The notes: generated by a model not told the origin, from the sequence alone. Shown: positions 32,773 through 42,282, counted from the stretch's first letter. The stretch: 64,000 nucleotides of DNA from Bacillus oleivorans (GCF_900207585.1 NZ_OAOP01000009.1:1-64000), one strand, 5' to 3'. Program-made: numbers and translations.

Positions 32773-34074
32773 ATGGATAAATATGATGTGGCAATTGTGG
32801 GCGGAGGAATCGCCGGTTTAACCGCCGCCCTTTATGCAGTGAAAGCAGGAAAAAAAACGATTGTTATAGAAAAACTCGACCGCATGGGCGGCAGGGCGAT
32901 GACCAACAAGAAAAAGGGAGCCTACTTCAATTTAGGCGGGCACGCCTTATATTTTGGCGATGCCTATGAAACGTTCCGGGAATTGGGGCTGAGTTTAAAA
33001 GGAAAGAAACCTTCAATCGCCGGTTATGGGATTTGGAAAGGAAAATTAAATACGATGCCTTTGGGAGTGAAATCGTTATTCAGCACGCCTCTTTTATCAT
33101 GGAAGGGAAAAATGGAGCTTGCAGCTTGGTTCACGAAGCTTGGTAATCTTGATACTCACCAATACGATCAACTAAGTCTCCGAGAATGGGTAGAAGGAAA
33201 CTTGCATGATCCCATGGTACGAAATTTATTTTACGCTTTACTGCGTACAGCAAGCTATGTGGTTGCGCCAGACTTGCAAGCTGCCGGACCTGTGTTGAAT
33301 CAGCTGAAAAATTCCCTTAAAGGGGTGATGTATCTCGACAGAGGCTGGGGTACATTAGTTGATGAGTTGTGGGAAAAAGCCTCTGATCATGGAGTACATT
33401 TTTTAACGAGGAACAAGGTTGTTTCTATCGAGCATCAAAATGGAAACGTACAATATGTAAAGTGTAAAGATGGTACTAAGATCGAGGCGAGAAATATCGT
33501 TCTTGCTACACCGCCAGCCATTGCCTATGAACTCGTGCCTCATGCGGAAGCAACCTTGCTTCATACGTGGAAAGCACAAGCGATTGAAATCACTGCTGCT
33601 TGTTTGGATGTAGCCCTGCGTCGTCTCCTTAAGCCGAAACAGCAATTCGTGTACGGGATTGATCAAACGGTCTTCTTAACCAATCAGTCACGTGCAGCCT
33701 GTTTAAGTGACGATGGCAATCAAGTCATTTCCGTGATCAAGTATCAAGGAAAAGAAACCGATGCAGATAAAGATTTGCTGGAGCTTCAAAAAACCTTGGA
33801 TTTGGTTCAGCCCGGCTGGCGAAATGAGTTAGTTACTCAGCAATACCTGCCTAAAATCACGGTTTGTCATGATTTTATGCATACTAAGCGTCAAGTGAAC
33901 CCTGGACCTGATGTACCGGAAATTAAAGGGCTTTACGTAGCAGGGGATTGGGTGACGCATGGTGAACTTCTAGTCGATGCGGCAACCGCAAGCGCCAAAC
34001 GTGCCATTGAACATATTCTCTCTCAGGAGAGAAAGGAAAGGAATTCTAAAAATGAACACAGAGACATTGTATAA
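32773..34074 (+). CDS. FAD-dependent oxidoreductase (flavin amine oxidase / phytoene desaturase-like)
   Basis: 433-residue flavoprotein. The dinucleotide-binding motif VAIVGGGIAGLTAALYA is at the N-terminus, followed by the second FAD motif IEKLDRMGGRAMT and NLGGHALYF. A C-terminal FAD-closing segment GLYVAGDWVTHGELLVDAATASAKRA is typical of the amine oxidase superfamily. The substrate cannot be told. It is first gene of an ECF41 operon, and its end overlaps the sigma-factor gene by 23 bp. An oxidoreductase is one of the characteristic ECF41 neighbour classes, so it is probably the regulated function. Confidence 0.88.
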   Translation: MDKYDVAIVGGGIAGLTAALYAVKAGKKTIVIEKLDRMGGRAMTNKKKGAYFNLGGHALYFGDAYETFRELGLSLKGKKPSIAGYGIWKGKLNTMPLGVKSLFSTPLLSWKGKMELAAWFTKLGNLDTHQYDQLSLREWVEGNLHDPMVRNLFYALLRTASYVVAPDLQAAGPVLNQLKNSLKGVMYLDRGWGTLVDELWEKASDHGVHFLTRNKVVSIEHQNGNVQYVKCKDGTKIEARNIVLATPPAIAYELVPHAEATLLHTWKAQAIEITAACLDVALRRLLKPKQQFVYGIDQTVFLTNQSRAACLSDDGNQVISVIKYQGKETDADKDLLELQKTLDLVQPGWRNELVTQQYLPKITVCHDFMHTKRQVNPGPDVPEIKGLYVAGDWVTHGELLVDAATASAKRAIEHILSQERKERNSKNEHRDIV

Positions 34075-34963
34075 AACTTATAAAACTCCGCTCTTTGCTT
34101 TAGCTTATCGAATGCTTGGGAGTGTAATGGATGCGGAAGACATTGTGCAAGAAACCTTTTTAAAATATGAACAAATTCCTGAAACTGAAGTGATTCAAAA
34201 TGAGAGAGCTTATCTATACAAAATCGTGACGAATCGTTGTCTTGATCTTTTGCGTTCATCGGCAAAAAAACGGGAATTGTACGTCGGACCTTGGCTTCCG
34301 GAACCATTGATTGAAACAATGCCTCTGGACAGCGATCCATCAGATGCATGTTTGCAAAAAGAGTCCTTAACTACGGCATATCTGTTACTATTACAGCAGT
34401 TAAATGCTGTGGAAAGAGCGGTCTTTCTTCTCCGTGAGATATTTCACTATCCCTATGATGAAATCGCAGAAATGCTGGGGAAAAGCAGCGCGAATTGTCG
34501 GCAAATTTTTCACCGTGCTCAAAAAAGTATTCATTTTGATCCGACTCAGAACCCATCAATAACGATTGCCGAGGAGAAGGTTAAAGATTTTGTAAACTCC
34601 CTATTACAGGGAAACACAAACAAACTGCTCGAGTTGGTCAGTGAAGATGTGGTTTATTTTACGGATGGCGGTGGAAAAGTACGAGCGGCGAGGGTCCCTG
34701 TTGTCGGGCTTGAGCAAGTTATCAAATTTCATCAATATATATTCAATAAATTTGCAAGTCAATTTACGTACTTCTACGTACTGGTGAACGGAATGCCGGG
34801 GATAAGGATTCGTGTAAACCGTGAAGTTTTGCAAGATGATGAAGCCTCGGAATATGTGTATTCCTTTGCTTTTCATAATAATAAAATTGAAACAATTTAT
34901 GCCGTAGCCAATCCAGATAAGCTGCGGCATCTGGATAATCTGAATTTTGAGGGGGAAAGGTGA
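34052..34963 (+). CDS. ECF41-family RNA polymerase sigma factor with SnoaL-like extension
   Basis: 303 residues from ATG 34052 (AAAGGAAAGGA upstream). Sigma regions 2 (MLGSVMDAEDIVQETFLKYE) and 4 (YDEIAEMLGKSSANCRQIFHRAQ) are followed by a C-terminal SnoaL_2-like domain. All three ECF41 hallmarks are visible: WLPEP in the linker, DGGGK near residue 208 and NPDKL near the C-terminus. In this family the extension replaces an anti-sigma factor and tunes activity. Overlaps the oxidoreductase gene upstream and the DoxX gene downstream, with a matching promoter at 32713. Confidence 0.93.
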   Translation: MNTETLYKTYKTPLFALAYRMLGSVMDAEDIVQETFLKYEQIPETEVIQNERAYLYKIVTNRCLDLLRSSAKKRELYVGPWLPEPLIETMPLDSDPSDACLQKESLTTAYLLLLQQLNAVERAVFLLREIFHYPYDEIAEMLGKSSANCRQIFHRAQKSIHFDPTQNPSITIAEEKVKDFVNSLLQGNTNKLLELVSEDVVYFTDGGGKVRAARVPVVGLEQVIKFHQYIFNKFASQFTYFYVLVNGMPGIRIRVNREVLQDDEASEYVYSFAFHNNKIETIYAVANPDKLRHLDNLNFEGER

Positions 34964-35319
34964 TGCCGGGTATGTTTATTTTCTACGTTGTTGTAACATT
35001 CTTAGCTATCCTAACCAACTTGTTCTCTGCTACGCTCGATTTCATTCGCTATGAGAAGGTCCTTACTAAAATGGCCAGCGCGAAAGTTCCATTATCGTGG
35101 GTAAATTTACTAGGGGTTCTTAAAGCAGCTGGCGCAATCGGGCTAATCGTTGGATTTTTCATTCCATTGATCGGCGATGCCGCTGCAACCGGACTAGTTT
35201 TGTTTTACATCGGAGCAATTATAACCCATTTGCGGGTGCGTGATTATTCGATTGGTCTAGCAACAGCGTTCCTACTGTTTCCAGCAAGCTCACTAATATT
35301 GGGAATAGCAGTGAACTAA
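34963..35319 (+). CDS. DoxX-family membrane protein
   Basis: 118-residue, four-helix membrane protein of the DoxX type (FIFYVVVTFLAILTNLFSATLDF, WVNLLGVLKAAGAIGLIVGFFIPL, AAATGLVLFYIGAII, FLLFPASSLILGIAV). ATG overlaps the sigma-factor stop (TGATG) after GGGGGAAAGG, so it is translationally coupled. DoxX proteins often accompany redox or stress operons; the exact role is unknown. It is followed 17 bp later by a broken epimerase gene. Confidence 0.85.
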   Translation: MPGMFIFYVVVTFLAILTNLFSATLDFIRYEKVLTKMASAKVPLSWVNLLGVLKAAGAIGLIVGFFIPLIGDAAATGLVLFYIGAIITHLRVRDYSIGLATAFLLFPASSLILGIAVN

Positions 35320-35336
35320 GTGAAAGGAGCAGAACT

Positions 35337-35429
35337 ATGAAAATCGTTATTTTTGGAACAAATGGTCCAACAGGTCGGATTTTAACAAAACAAGCTCTTG
35401 CTGAAGGCCATAATATAAAATTTGTTTGA
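35337..35429 (+). pseudogene. Truncated NAD(P)-binding epimerase / oxidoreductase gene
   Basis: AAAGGAGC precedes ATG. The 30 residues MKIVIFGTNGPTGRILTKQA... are the first beta-alpha-beta unit of an NAD(P)H-binding (NmrA/YwnB-like) Rossmann protein, with the motif GxNGPTG. A TGA then ends it after HNIKFV and no continuation is found in any frame before 35544. ECF41 genes usually sit next to a carboxymuconolactone decarboxylase, oxidoreductase or epimerase gene, so this is a decayed operon member. Confidence 0.75.
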
Positions 35430-35543
35430 ATTCTGGAATTTAAAGGATATAATGTGATTGAAACAAGAACATTAGTTCCGGTCAGAAGGGAGAGCTTGGA
35501 CTCTGTCTAGAACAACAATTTTGAATAAGAAGGAGGGTTCAAC

Positions 35544-36302
35544 TTGAATCAAAGTAAAGCAAAATCTACTTTAAAAAATTACAGCCCCGTAGTTGAACTA
35601 AGACAGTATACACTTCATCCAGGACAAAGGGATGTCTTGATCGAGTTATTCGATAAAGAATTTGTTGAGAGCCAAGAAGAGGTTGGCATGAAAATTATAG
35701 GTCAGTTTAGAGACCTTGACGATTCAAACCGATTTGTCTGGCTTAGGGGATTTCCCGATATGCAAAGAAGAGGTGAAGCACTGTCAGCTTTTTATTTTGG
35801 CCCTGTTTGGAAGAAACATCGAGAATTGGCAAACTCAACAATGGTTGACTCATCCAATGCACTACTCTTACGTCCTGTACATTCCAATTCAAGTTTCTCA
35901 CTCGAAAATGAGCGTCCTCCATATGATGCAAACGATGTTCCTAAAGAGTTAGTTGTAATCACAACTTATTATTTCGATGTACCAGTCGGAGATGAATTCA
36001 TCAAATTTTTCGAAGACTCACTTAAACCTGAATTGACGGCATCAGGTTCTAGAATCTTAGCTTATTTCGTGACCGAAAAGAGTGAAAATAACTTTCCTCA
36101 ACTTCCTGTCCGAGAGGGAGAGAATTTGTTTATTTATTTCTCTAGTTTTATGAATGAAAAAGCATATGAAGAACACGTAAACATTCTTGAAAAATCCGAA
36201 CGATGGCAGGGAGCAATAAAAGAAGTATTGGAGAGCTCTTTAAATGGAAAGCCTGAGATAAAGAAGCTTTCTCCTACATCACGCTCACAATTGCGTGGTT
36301 GA
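35544..36302 (+). CDS. NIPSNAP-family protein
   Basis: 252 residues starting at TTG 35544 behind GGAGGG. The N-terminal half begins VVELRQYTLHPGQRDVLIELFDKEFV and contains FVWLRGFPDM and YFGPVWKKHR, as in bacterial NIPSNAP (ferredoxin-like dimeric alpha-beta barrel) proteins. The second half is a similar barrel (VVITTYYFDVPVGDEF...FFEDSLKPEL). Function in bacteria is not established. It is separated from the ECF41 operon by the epimerase fragment and may have its own promoter. No signal peptide. Confidence 0.85.
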   Translation: MNQSKAKSTLKNYSPVVELRQYTLHPGQRDVLIELFDKEFVESQEEVGMKIIGQFRDLDDSNRFVWLRGFPDMQRRGEALSAFYFGPVWKKHRELANSTMVDSSNALLLRPVHSNSSFSLENERPPYDANDVPKELVVITTYYFDVPVGDEFIKFFEDSLKPELTASGSRILAYFVTEKSENNFPQLPVREGENLFIYFSSFMNEKAYEEHVNILEKSERWQGAIKEVLESSLNGKPEIKKLSPTSRSQLRG

Positions 36303-36393
36303 AGGTTGCTTATATCAACAAATGTACTTTGGGGAAATAAGAGGCGAGGAGTTTAGCAGATTTTCGCTTATTTAGTTTATAATGAAAAAAAAT

Positions 36394-36420
36394 GAGCCAG
36401 CTTAATAGCCGGCTCTTTAA
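36394..36420. terminator. Bidirectional terminator between NIPSNAP and carboxypeptidase genes
   Basis: Stem GAGCCAGC/GCCGGCTC (one mismatch) with TTT on the plus side and ATTTTTTTTC on the minus side. It lies between two convergent genes. Confidence 0.8.
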
Positions 36421-36458
36421 ATTTCAAAAAGATTCTAAGGCAAACTCAGGAGGACCCT

Positions 36459-37781
36459 TTAAAAACCTTCATCATCTCTTGTTGTCGGATCACTAATACG
36501 ATTGGAGGATGGTGGGATATCGTCGTAGATTTGCGGATCAATCGTATGGATGGAACCATCAGCTAAGCCTTTAAACACTTCATAAAGAGGTGCTTTTACA
36601 GTTTCTTTAAGCATTCCGCTCTGCTTTTGTCCTAGTGTTTGGCTTTGGCCTTTAATTTCAATTAACATGATGGCTGCATCGTTTAACGCAAATGCTCCAA
36701 GCGCTGTCCCCGGAAGATTTACGTCTGGATATTTTTGAATCGCGCCAAAATGAGAAAAGCCTCTTTGTAATGTTAAGTATGATAAGGCATTCACCTGTTT
36801 TCCGAGCTTTAATGCTTCCTCATCCACTTCATACTGTTTTCCAGTAAACGGATCCGTATAAGAATCAGTCGCTACAACGGCCGCTAACTGCACGGGAACG
36901 GATCGATCGTCTTCGTCAGAAACTGTGTTAAATCCGCGGTGATGGACGTCCACATAAACATCCGGCTGAAATTCTTTAAATACGCTTGTCACTGTTCTTG
37001 CTTCTGCTGTTACATAAAATCCGCCGAAGTTGCTGTTATTGGTTGATGGATTATTTAAGAAATTGGCTACCTCAGCTTTATTTAAATCTTCAATTTTGAA
37101 ATCTAGGTTAGGATTATAATCACGATTTTGATCATATCCAGGAATGCCATAGACTATGCGGCCATTGTTGTTTTGAGCACGTTCACTTCCGTCTTCATTA
37201 TAATACCAAGGGGCTTCTGTCCCTTCAGGCAATTCGATTTTTAATGGATCCCACGTTTGGTGTGTGTATCGGGTCGGATACCAACTATCTTCATATTGAT
37301 TGTCCGCGCCCTCTGGGTTAATCCGCGGCATAATCCATATCGACACTTTATCAAGGATGTCATTTACCTCTTTCCCGCCTGATGAAAGCTTTTGAATGAT
37401 ATCAATGGCTGCTTCAGTCCCAATTTGTTCGTTTCCATGGATTTGAGTCGTAATCAGAATTCTTTTTTTATTAGGATCCGCATCACCAAATTTCACTACA
37501 TATAGGGGTTCGCCTTTGGCAGCTTCAGTTGAATACCCATTCAAAGTTTGATTAGAATACCCGGCTATTTCAAGCTTCATTTTCCCGTTTGAAGATTCCT
37601 CTAACTTTTTTAAGGTGTCGTATAATTCTTGATTGCTCATATAGCTTGAAAGTGAGATGTTTTGCTCATTCTCTACATAAGGACCGTTCGGTTTAGACTG
37701 AGGTTCAGCGAAAGCAGTTGATCCCATGATTGTTGAAAGAGTAAAAGCTGCTGGAATGATAACTTTTAGAGTTTTTTTCAT
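36459..37781 (-). CDS. Secreted M14-family zinc carboxypeptidase
   Basis: 440 residues with a Sec signal peptide (MKKTLKVIIPAAFTLSTIMGSTAFA, cleavage near 25). The M14 zinc site is visible: HGNEQ (His and Glu ligands, near 115), RINPEGADNQYED for substrate binding, the second zinc His in VYVDVHHRG near 275, and a catalytic Glu in MLIEIKGQ near 375. It removes C-terminal amino acids or peptidoglycan-derived residues outside the cell; substrate is not predictable. AAAGGATGG precedes ATG. Monocistronic, convergent with the NIPSNAP gene. Confidence 0.92.
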   Translation of the reverse strand: MKKTLKVIIPAAFTLSTIMGSTAFAEPQSKPNGPYVENEQNISLSSYMSNQELYDTLKKLEESSNGKMKLEIAGYSNQTLNGYSTEAAKGEPLYVVKFGDADPNKKRILITTQIHGNEQIGTEAAIDIIQKLSSGGKEVNDILDKVSIWIMPRINPEGADNQYEDSWYPTRYTHQTWDPLKIELPEGTEAPWYYNEDGSERAQNNNGRIVYGIPGYDQNRDYNPNLDFKIEDLNKAEVANFLNNPSTNNSNFGGFYVTAEARTVTSVFKEFQPDVYVDVHHRGFNTVSDEDDRSVPVQLAAVVATDSYTDPFTGKQYEVDEEALKLGKQVNALSYLTLQRGFSHFGAIQKYPDVNLPGTALGAFALNDAAIMLIEIKGQSQTLGQKQSGMLKETVKAPLYEVFKGLADGSIHTIDPQIYDDIPPSSNRISDPTTRDDEGF

Positions 37782-38085
37782 TTTCGACCATCCTTTCGTT
37801 TATCAGAATTTTAGGGAGGCTAAATAAATGGCTAAAAAAATAAACAAATCTATTTTTTATAACATCCTCCTTTCAAACCTTTGATAGGGAAAAACCCCTT
37901 TATATGGAAATTCTCACATAAATAATAGAAATTTGATATAGAGCGATATTACTGATTATTCAGAAAAAATCTAGTATATTTTCCCCATTTATAGGGGTAG
38001 GCCTGATAGAAAAGAAGGGATTCCTAGTATTCTTCCAGATGATGTAACATCAGTTCCTCGTTTTATCAATAAATTTCAACAAGTT
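37782..38085. other. Intergenic stretch with no gene seen
   Basis: The 304 bp between two minus-strand genes must hold the carboxypeptidase promoter, but I see no convincing promoter pair. The short palindrome GATGTTACATC (around 38038-38048, overlapping GATGATGTAACATC) is the only structure noted. No terminator for the alpha-galactosidase gene is obvious. Confidence 0.4.
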
Positions 38086-40308
38086 TTATGCTAAATTGGA
38101 TAGTTTAAAAATCTGTGAGGTAAAATCTCCATATTGTAGCTTGCCCGCTAGGACAACATTATCCAAATAGATCCCCGCATTCATTAACTCATCGCCGTAA
38201 AAAAAACTGGGAATGCCTTCAATTTTGTATTTATAATCCGGGCGCAGTCCTTTTAACACCAATCGTTCGTAGCGTGCATTTGGTTTTCCTAATACCTGAT
38301 AGCGGCAAGCCACAGCTTCCTTTTGATCCTCAGAAACGACAATCCAGCTCGTCACATTTCCATCTTTCTCAAAAGGGCTTTGGAGTCGGTAAAAGGTCCC
38401 TTTTTGAAAAAGCGAGCGGTTTTGTTTATAAAAAGTGATTTGTTTTTTGATTTTGTCTTTTTCTTCTACCGATAATTTTGTTACATCCAATTCATAACCG
38501 AAGATGCCAAAATAAGCAACATTTGCTCTTGTTTCAATGCTTGTAATTCTGCCAACTTGATGGTTCGGAACCGCCGTAACATGCGCTCCCATCGAACTTA
38601 AGGGATAAACCAGCGATGTTCCGTATTGAATTTTTAATCGTTCCATCGCATCTGTATCATCACTCGTCCACGTTTGCGGGGCATAGTGGAGCATACCAGG
38701 GTCAAACCGTGCTCCGCCGCCCGCGCATGATTCAAATAAGATGTCGGGAAATTCGGCGGTTAGCCTTTCATACAATTTGTACACCCCCAGAATATAACGA
38801 TGGGCAACTTCAAATTGCCGATTAGCAGGCAGTCTGGCAGATCCAATTTCCGTCATATACCGATTCATATCCCATTTAATATAGGAAATAGGGGCTTTAT
38901 CCAGGATTTTGACCATAGCATGATAGATATAGTCGACAACTTCCTGGCGGGAAAAATCAAGGACATACTGATTTCTGCCTTGTGAGGGTTTTCGGTTCGG
39001 TACGTGAATAATCCAGTCGGGATGCTTTTTATACAAATCGCTTATCTTTGAAACCATTTCCGGTTCAAACCACAACCCAAAATATAGTCCTAAATCTCTT
39101 ATTTTTTTGGCTAGTTCAGTGATTCCATTTGGAAGCTTGCTTTTGTTAACAACCCAATCGCCAAGAGAAGTTTTAGCATTAGTACGCTGACCAAACCATC
39201 CATCATCTAATACGAATAATTCGATGCCAAGCTCTTTGGCAGCCCTGGCGATTTCTAGGATCTTTTCTTCATTAAATTTGAAATAAGTGGCTTCCCAATT
39301 ATTGATTAAGACAGGCCGCTCTTTATCCCGCCAGATTCCTTTTGCCAGCCTTGTCCTGTAAAGGGAATGGTAGACTTGACTCATACCGTTCATCCCTTGG
39401 CTGGAGTACACGAGAACTACTTCAGGGGTTTGAAAACTCTGTTTACTTTCAAGCAGCCAATGAAAGTCAAACGGATTGATTCCGATGCTGACCCGGGCAA
39501 CATCATACGGGTCTACTTCCACCTGTACGAGAAAATTTCCGCTATATACCAGGCTAAATCCAAATACATCTCCTTGGTGTTCATTTGTACCTGGCCGCTT
39601 CAATGCAATAAACGGATTATGCCCTGCTCCGCTTGCCGTTCCTCTCGTACTGGAAATGCTCTGGATCCCAGGCGAAAGCTTTCTTGTTCTTACATATCTC
39701 TCTCTGCCCCATGACCCAGATAAGTGCACCATTTCAAATTCAGCATCAAAGAAGTCAACGCTTGCACTCATAGCCCTTGTTAAAATTAAATTTTCTTTCC
39801 CATGATTGATAAATTTTGCATTTCTGGCTATCGCATTGAATTGTTCAAACACTGTGTATTGGAGAATGATTTCAGCATCAATTAATGGATCAAAAAGGTA
39901 AATTTCTAAAGTAGTGGCTTCCTTTTCCTGTTCCACATACGTGGCAGGCAATCCATCAAGCTTTAGCTTTCCTTGATAGATACGATGGCCTTTATATTCG
40001 AATTGAGTAATACGGCTTCCGTTCTCCAGCAAAATCTGATAAGCAGGCTCGCGAAAATCAGTGGTTCCATAAGAGGGAAACTCCTGTTTAATCGTGTCTA
40101 AACAAAAGGTTAAATCGTCATCAAAAACAGTAGCCGTATACGTTTTTTTCTGAATCGTATATAGGTGTAAGAACGAGTCCCGATGTGTAATCTTGCGACC
40201 GTAATAGATGTGCCCTAATTGATTATTTTCAAGCACGGTAAAAATATAGCTGACATTTTTCGCCTGTAAATGAAATTCTCTCGTCTTTTGATTGAAAAAA
40301 ATAGGCAT
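38086..40308 (-). CDS. Alpha-galactosidase, glycoside hydrolase family 36
   Basis: 740 residues from ATG 40308; AAGGAG lies 9 bases before it, and the N-terminus MPIFFNQKTREFHLQAK fits family members. Upstream in-frame extension to 40413 is unlikely. Cytoplasmic (no signal peptide). GH36 active-site segments are present: LFVLDDGWFGQR, the nucleophile Asp in YIKWDMNR, and the acid/base Asp in SDDTDAMER. It hydrolyses raffinose- or melibiose-type alpha-galactosides. It stands alone, without sugar transporter or regulator beside it. The length of about 730-740 matches Bacillus GH36 tetrameric enzymes. Confidence 0.94.
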   Translation of the reverse strand: MPIFFNQKTREFHLQAKNVSYIFTVLENNQLGHIYYGRKITHRDSFLHLYTIQKKTYTATVFDDDLTFCLDTIKQEFPSYGTTDFREPAYQILLENGSRITQFEYKGHRIYQGKLKLDGLPATYVEQEKEATTLEIYLFDPLIDAEIILQYTVFEQFNAIARNAKFINHGKENLILTRAMSASVDFFDAEFEMVHLSGSWGRERYVRTRKLSPGIQSISSTRGTASGAGHNPFIALKRPGTNEHQGDVFGFSLVYSGNFLVQVEVDPYDVARVSIGINPFDFHWLLESKQSFQTPEVVLVYSSQGMNGMSQVYHSLYRTRLAKGIWRDKERPVLINNWEATYFKFNEEKILEIARAAKELGIELFVLDDGWFGQRTNAKTSLGDWVVNKSKLPNGITELAKKIRDLGLYFGLWFEPEMVSKISDLYKKHPDWIIHVPNRKPSQGRNQYVLDFSRQEVVDYIYHAMVKILDKAPISYIKWDMNRYMTEIGSARLPANRQFEVAHRYILGVYKLYERLTAEFPDILFESCAGGGARFDPGMLHYAPQTWTSDDTDAMERLKIQYGTSLVYPLSSMGAHVTAVPNHQVGRITSIETRANVAYFGIFGYELDVTKLSVEEKDKIKKQITFYKQNRSLFQKGTFYRLQSPFEKDGNVTSWIVVSEDQKEAVACRYQVLGKPNARYERLVLKGLRPDYKYKIEGIPSFFYGDELMNAGIYLDNVVLAGKLQYGDFTSQIFKLSNLA

Positions 40309-40631
40309 ACATGACAGCTCCTTGCGGCTATAAAAATATATAAATATTTTATTCATCAATAGTAGTGTTATTACAGGGGAACAGTTTATGGAGTTGGTTG
40401 CGCACCTCCTCAATATAATTTCTTCAGCTGTAGGGCTGCGATAATAATGATTGTAAACATAATGTAAAGGATGAGAAGAATAGGAAATGTTCGATTGATT
40501 TAGAAAAAATGAGATGTGAATTACTTTGCTACTAAAAATTTTAAATCATTTTTGCTGATTTTTGACTGGAAAAAGGGGCTTTACAACCAAAATTTCGAGG
40601 AGTAATATTACTCTCATGAAATCAATATTCT
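40309..40631. other. Divergent intergenic region, promoters not resolved
   Basis: The 323 bp between the alpha-galactosidase start and the riboswitch must carry two divergent promoters. It is AT-rich, and I could not single out a convincing -35/-10 pair or catabolite-response element. Confidence 0.35.
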
Positions 40632-40786
40632 TTATCGCTTAATCCGAAAAATGGAGCGGGGGACCCAATTGCGTAGATTTAATCTACTCGGGGTGAATCC
40701 TTAATTAGAAGGAAGGGTTACTTCCATAACCCAAATCCGACAGCTAACCTCGTAAGCGTATTGGGAGAGGATGATACTTGTGATCA
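40632..40786 (+). ncRNA. c-di-AMP riboswitch (ydaO/yuaA class)
   Basis: The conserved parts of the ydaO-yuaA element occur in order: ATCGCTTAATCCG, GAGCGGGGGACCCA (about 40654), GGGGTGAATC (about 40690), a variable stem GAAGGGTTACTTCC, then AATCCGACAGCTAACCTCGTAAGCGT (about 40734) and GGGAGAGGATG. This class binds cyclic di-AMP and shuts off potassium-uptake and osmotic genes in Bacillus. It is followed by an intrinsic terminator and the potassium transporter gene. Boundaries are approximate. Confidence 0.93.
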
Positions 40787-40796
40787 AAAAGTAAAT

Positions 40797-40833
40797 GACC
40801 ACAGGCTTAGTTCCTTGTGGTCTTTTTCTAATT
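40797..40833 (+). terminator. Riboswitch-controlled terminator
   Basis: Stem GACCACAGG/CCTTGTGGTC (one bulge) followed by TTTTTC, 12 bp after the aptamer. It is the likely expression platform: ligand binding would favour termination before the transporter gene. Confidence 0.85.
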
Positions 40834-40959
40834 GTAAAAAAATGAAATAGTACCTTACAGCGCTGAATTCTGTTCTAAAGCGATGAATCCGATATTCATG
40901 CAAGTTCTACTGGGAATCTCAGTCGCTATTTTTATGCCTATTATTAAAAGGAGAAATAT

Positions 40960-42282
40960 ATGGGTTTTCTATCTAAACAAATAAATCCTACAAGACTTTT
41001 AATAACCATATTTGTGACATTTATTTTATTTGGAACGGCCCTGTTACAATTGCCTTTTGCAACTACTGAATCGGTTTCATGGCTGGATGCATTATTTACG
41101 GCAACGTCCGCCATGACTGTAACAGGTTTAGCTGTTGTGGATACAGGCACTGCCTATACCTTGTTTGGCCAAATTGTCATAATGTGTCTGATTCAGATCG
41201 GCGGATTAGGAATCATGTCCTTTGCGGTATTGATTTTTATTATGTTAGGCAAGAAAATTAAATTTAAAGAAAGAATCATATTACAACAAGCACTGAATCA
41301 GACTTCTATCGGAGGAGTTATTCGTCTTGTTTTAAATTTGTTTATCTTTTCAGCCATCGTTGAAGGATTTGCCGTAATTCTTTTAGCCATTAATTGGGTT
41401 CCTGAATATGGATGGGGAAAAGGGATTTATTATAGTGTCTTTCATTCGATATCAGCCTTTAATAACGCGGGATTTTCGATTTGGTCTGATAGTTTAATGC
41501 GGTATGTAGCTGATCCAGCTGTTAATATAGTAATCTCTTGTCTATTTATTATTGGTGGTTTAGGTTTTACCGTGTTAGCGGATTTATATTACAAAAAGAG
41601 CTGGAAGGCCGTATCCCTGCATTCAAAATTAATGATTGTTGGTACTGTTTGTATCAATACGATTGCTATTATCGTCATTTTTGCTTTGGAATATAATAAT
41701 CCTGATACGATTGGTAACCTTTCTGCTGGCGGAAAGATATTCGGAGCTTTCTTTCAAGCAGTATCACCCCGAACCGCTGGATTTAATACGATTGACATCG
41801 GAAGTATGGAAGACCCTTCAATTATTTTTACAATTCTTTTAATGTTTATTGGGGGAGGCAGTGCGTCTACAGCGGGAGGAATCAAACTTACCACATTTAT
41901 CGTGATTATTCTTGCTGTTGTTACATTTATAAAGGGACGAGATGAAATAAAAGTATTTAGAAGATCTATTGATCGGACATCTATTTTCAAATCCTTAGCG
42001 ATTTCCATGATTAGTATCTTAGTCATATTCACCGCGCTCTTTATTTTAAGCATATCAGAAAAAGATGCGCCATTTATTCAAATCCTTTTCGAGGTAGTAT
42101 CTGCATTTGGTACGGTGGGGCTTTCTATGGGGATAACAGGTGCACTTTCTTCAGTCGGAAAATTGGTAATCATTTTAGTCATGATTATAGGAAAACTCGG
42201 ACCGCTTACTTTAGTGTTTTCATTAGCGAAAAAGAGTCATGTGAACTTTAAATATCCAAAAGAAGATATTTTAACTGGGTAA
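40960..42282 (+). CDS. Ktr/Trk-type potassium uptake membrane subunit (KtrB/KtrD-like)
   Basis: 440 residues, a polytopic potassium channel-like subunit of the TrkH/KtrB superfamily. The four pore-loop filters are readable: TVTGLAVVDTG, AFNNAGFS, RTAGFNTID and AFGTVGLSMG. About eight to ten hydrophobic helices surround them. AAAGGAG lies before the ATG. It is expressed under a c-di-AMP riboswitch, in line with c-di-AMP shutting down potassium import in Bacillus. No KtrA/KtrC regulatory (RCK) gene is adjacent, so that subunit must be elsewhere and the choice between KtrB and KtrD is open. Confidence 0.92.
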   Translation: MGFLSKQINPTRLLITIFVTFILFGTALLQLPFATTESVSWLDALFTATSAMTVTGLAVVDTGTAYTLFGQIVIMCLIQIGGLGIMSFAVLIFIMLGKKIKFKERIILQQALNQTSIGGVIRLVLNLFIFSAIVEGFAVILLAINWVPEYGWGKGIYYSVFHSISAFNNAGFSIWSDSLMRYVADPAVNIVISCLFIIGGLGFTVLADLYYKKSWKAVSLHSKLMIVGTVCINTIAIIVIFALEYNNPDTIGNLSAGGKIFGAFFQAVSPRTAGFNTIDIGSMEDPSIIFTILLMFIGGGSASTAGGIKLTTFIVIILAVVTFIKGRDEIKVFRRSIDRTSIFKSLAISMISILVIFTALFILSISEKDAPFIQILFEVVSAFGTVGLSMGITGALSSVGKLVIILVMIIGKLGPLTLVFSLAKKSHVNFKYPKEDILTG

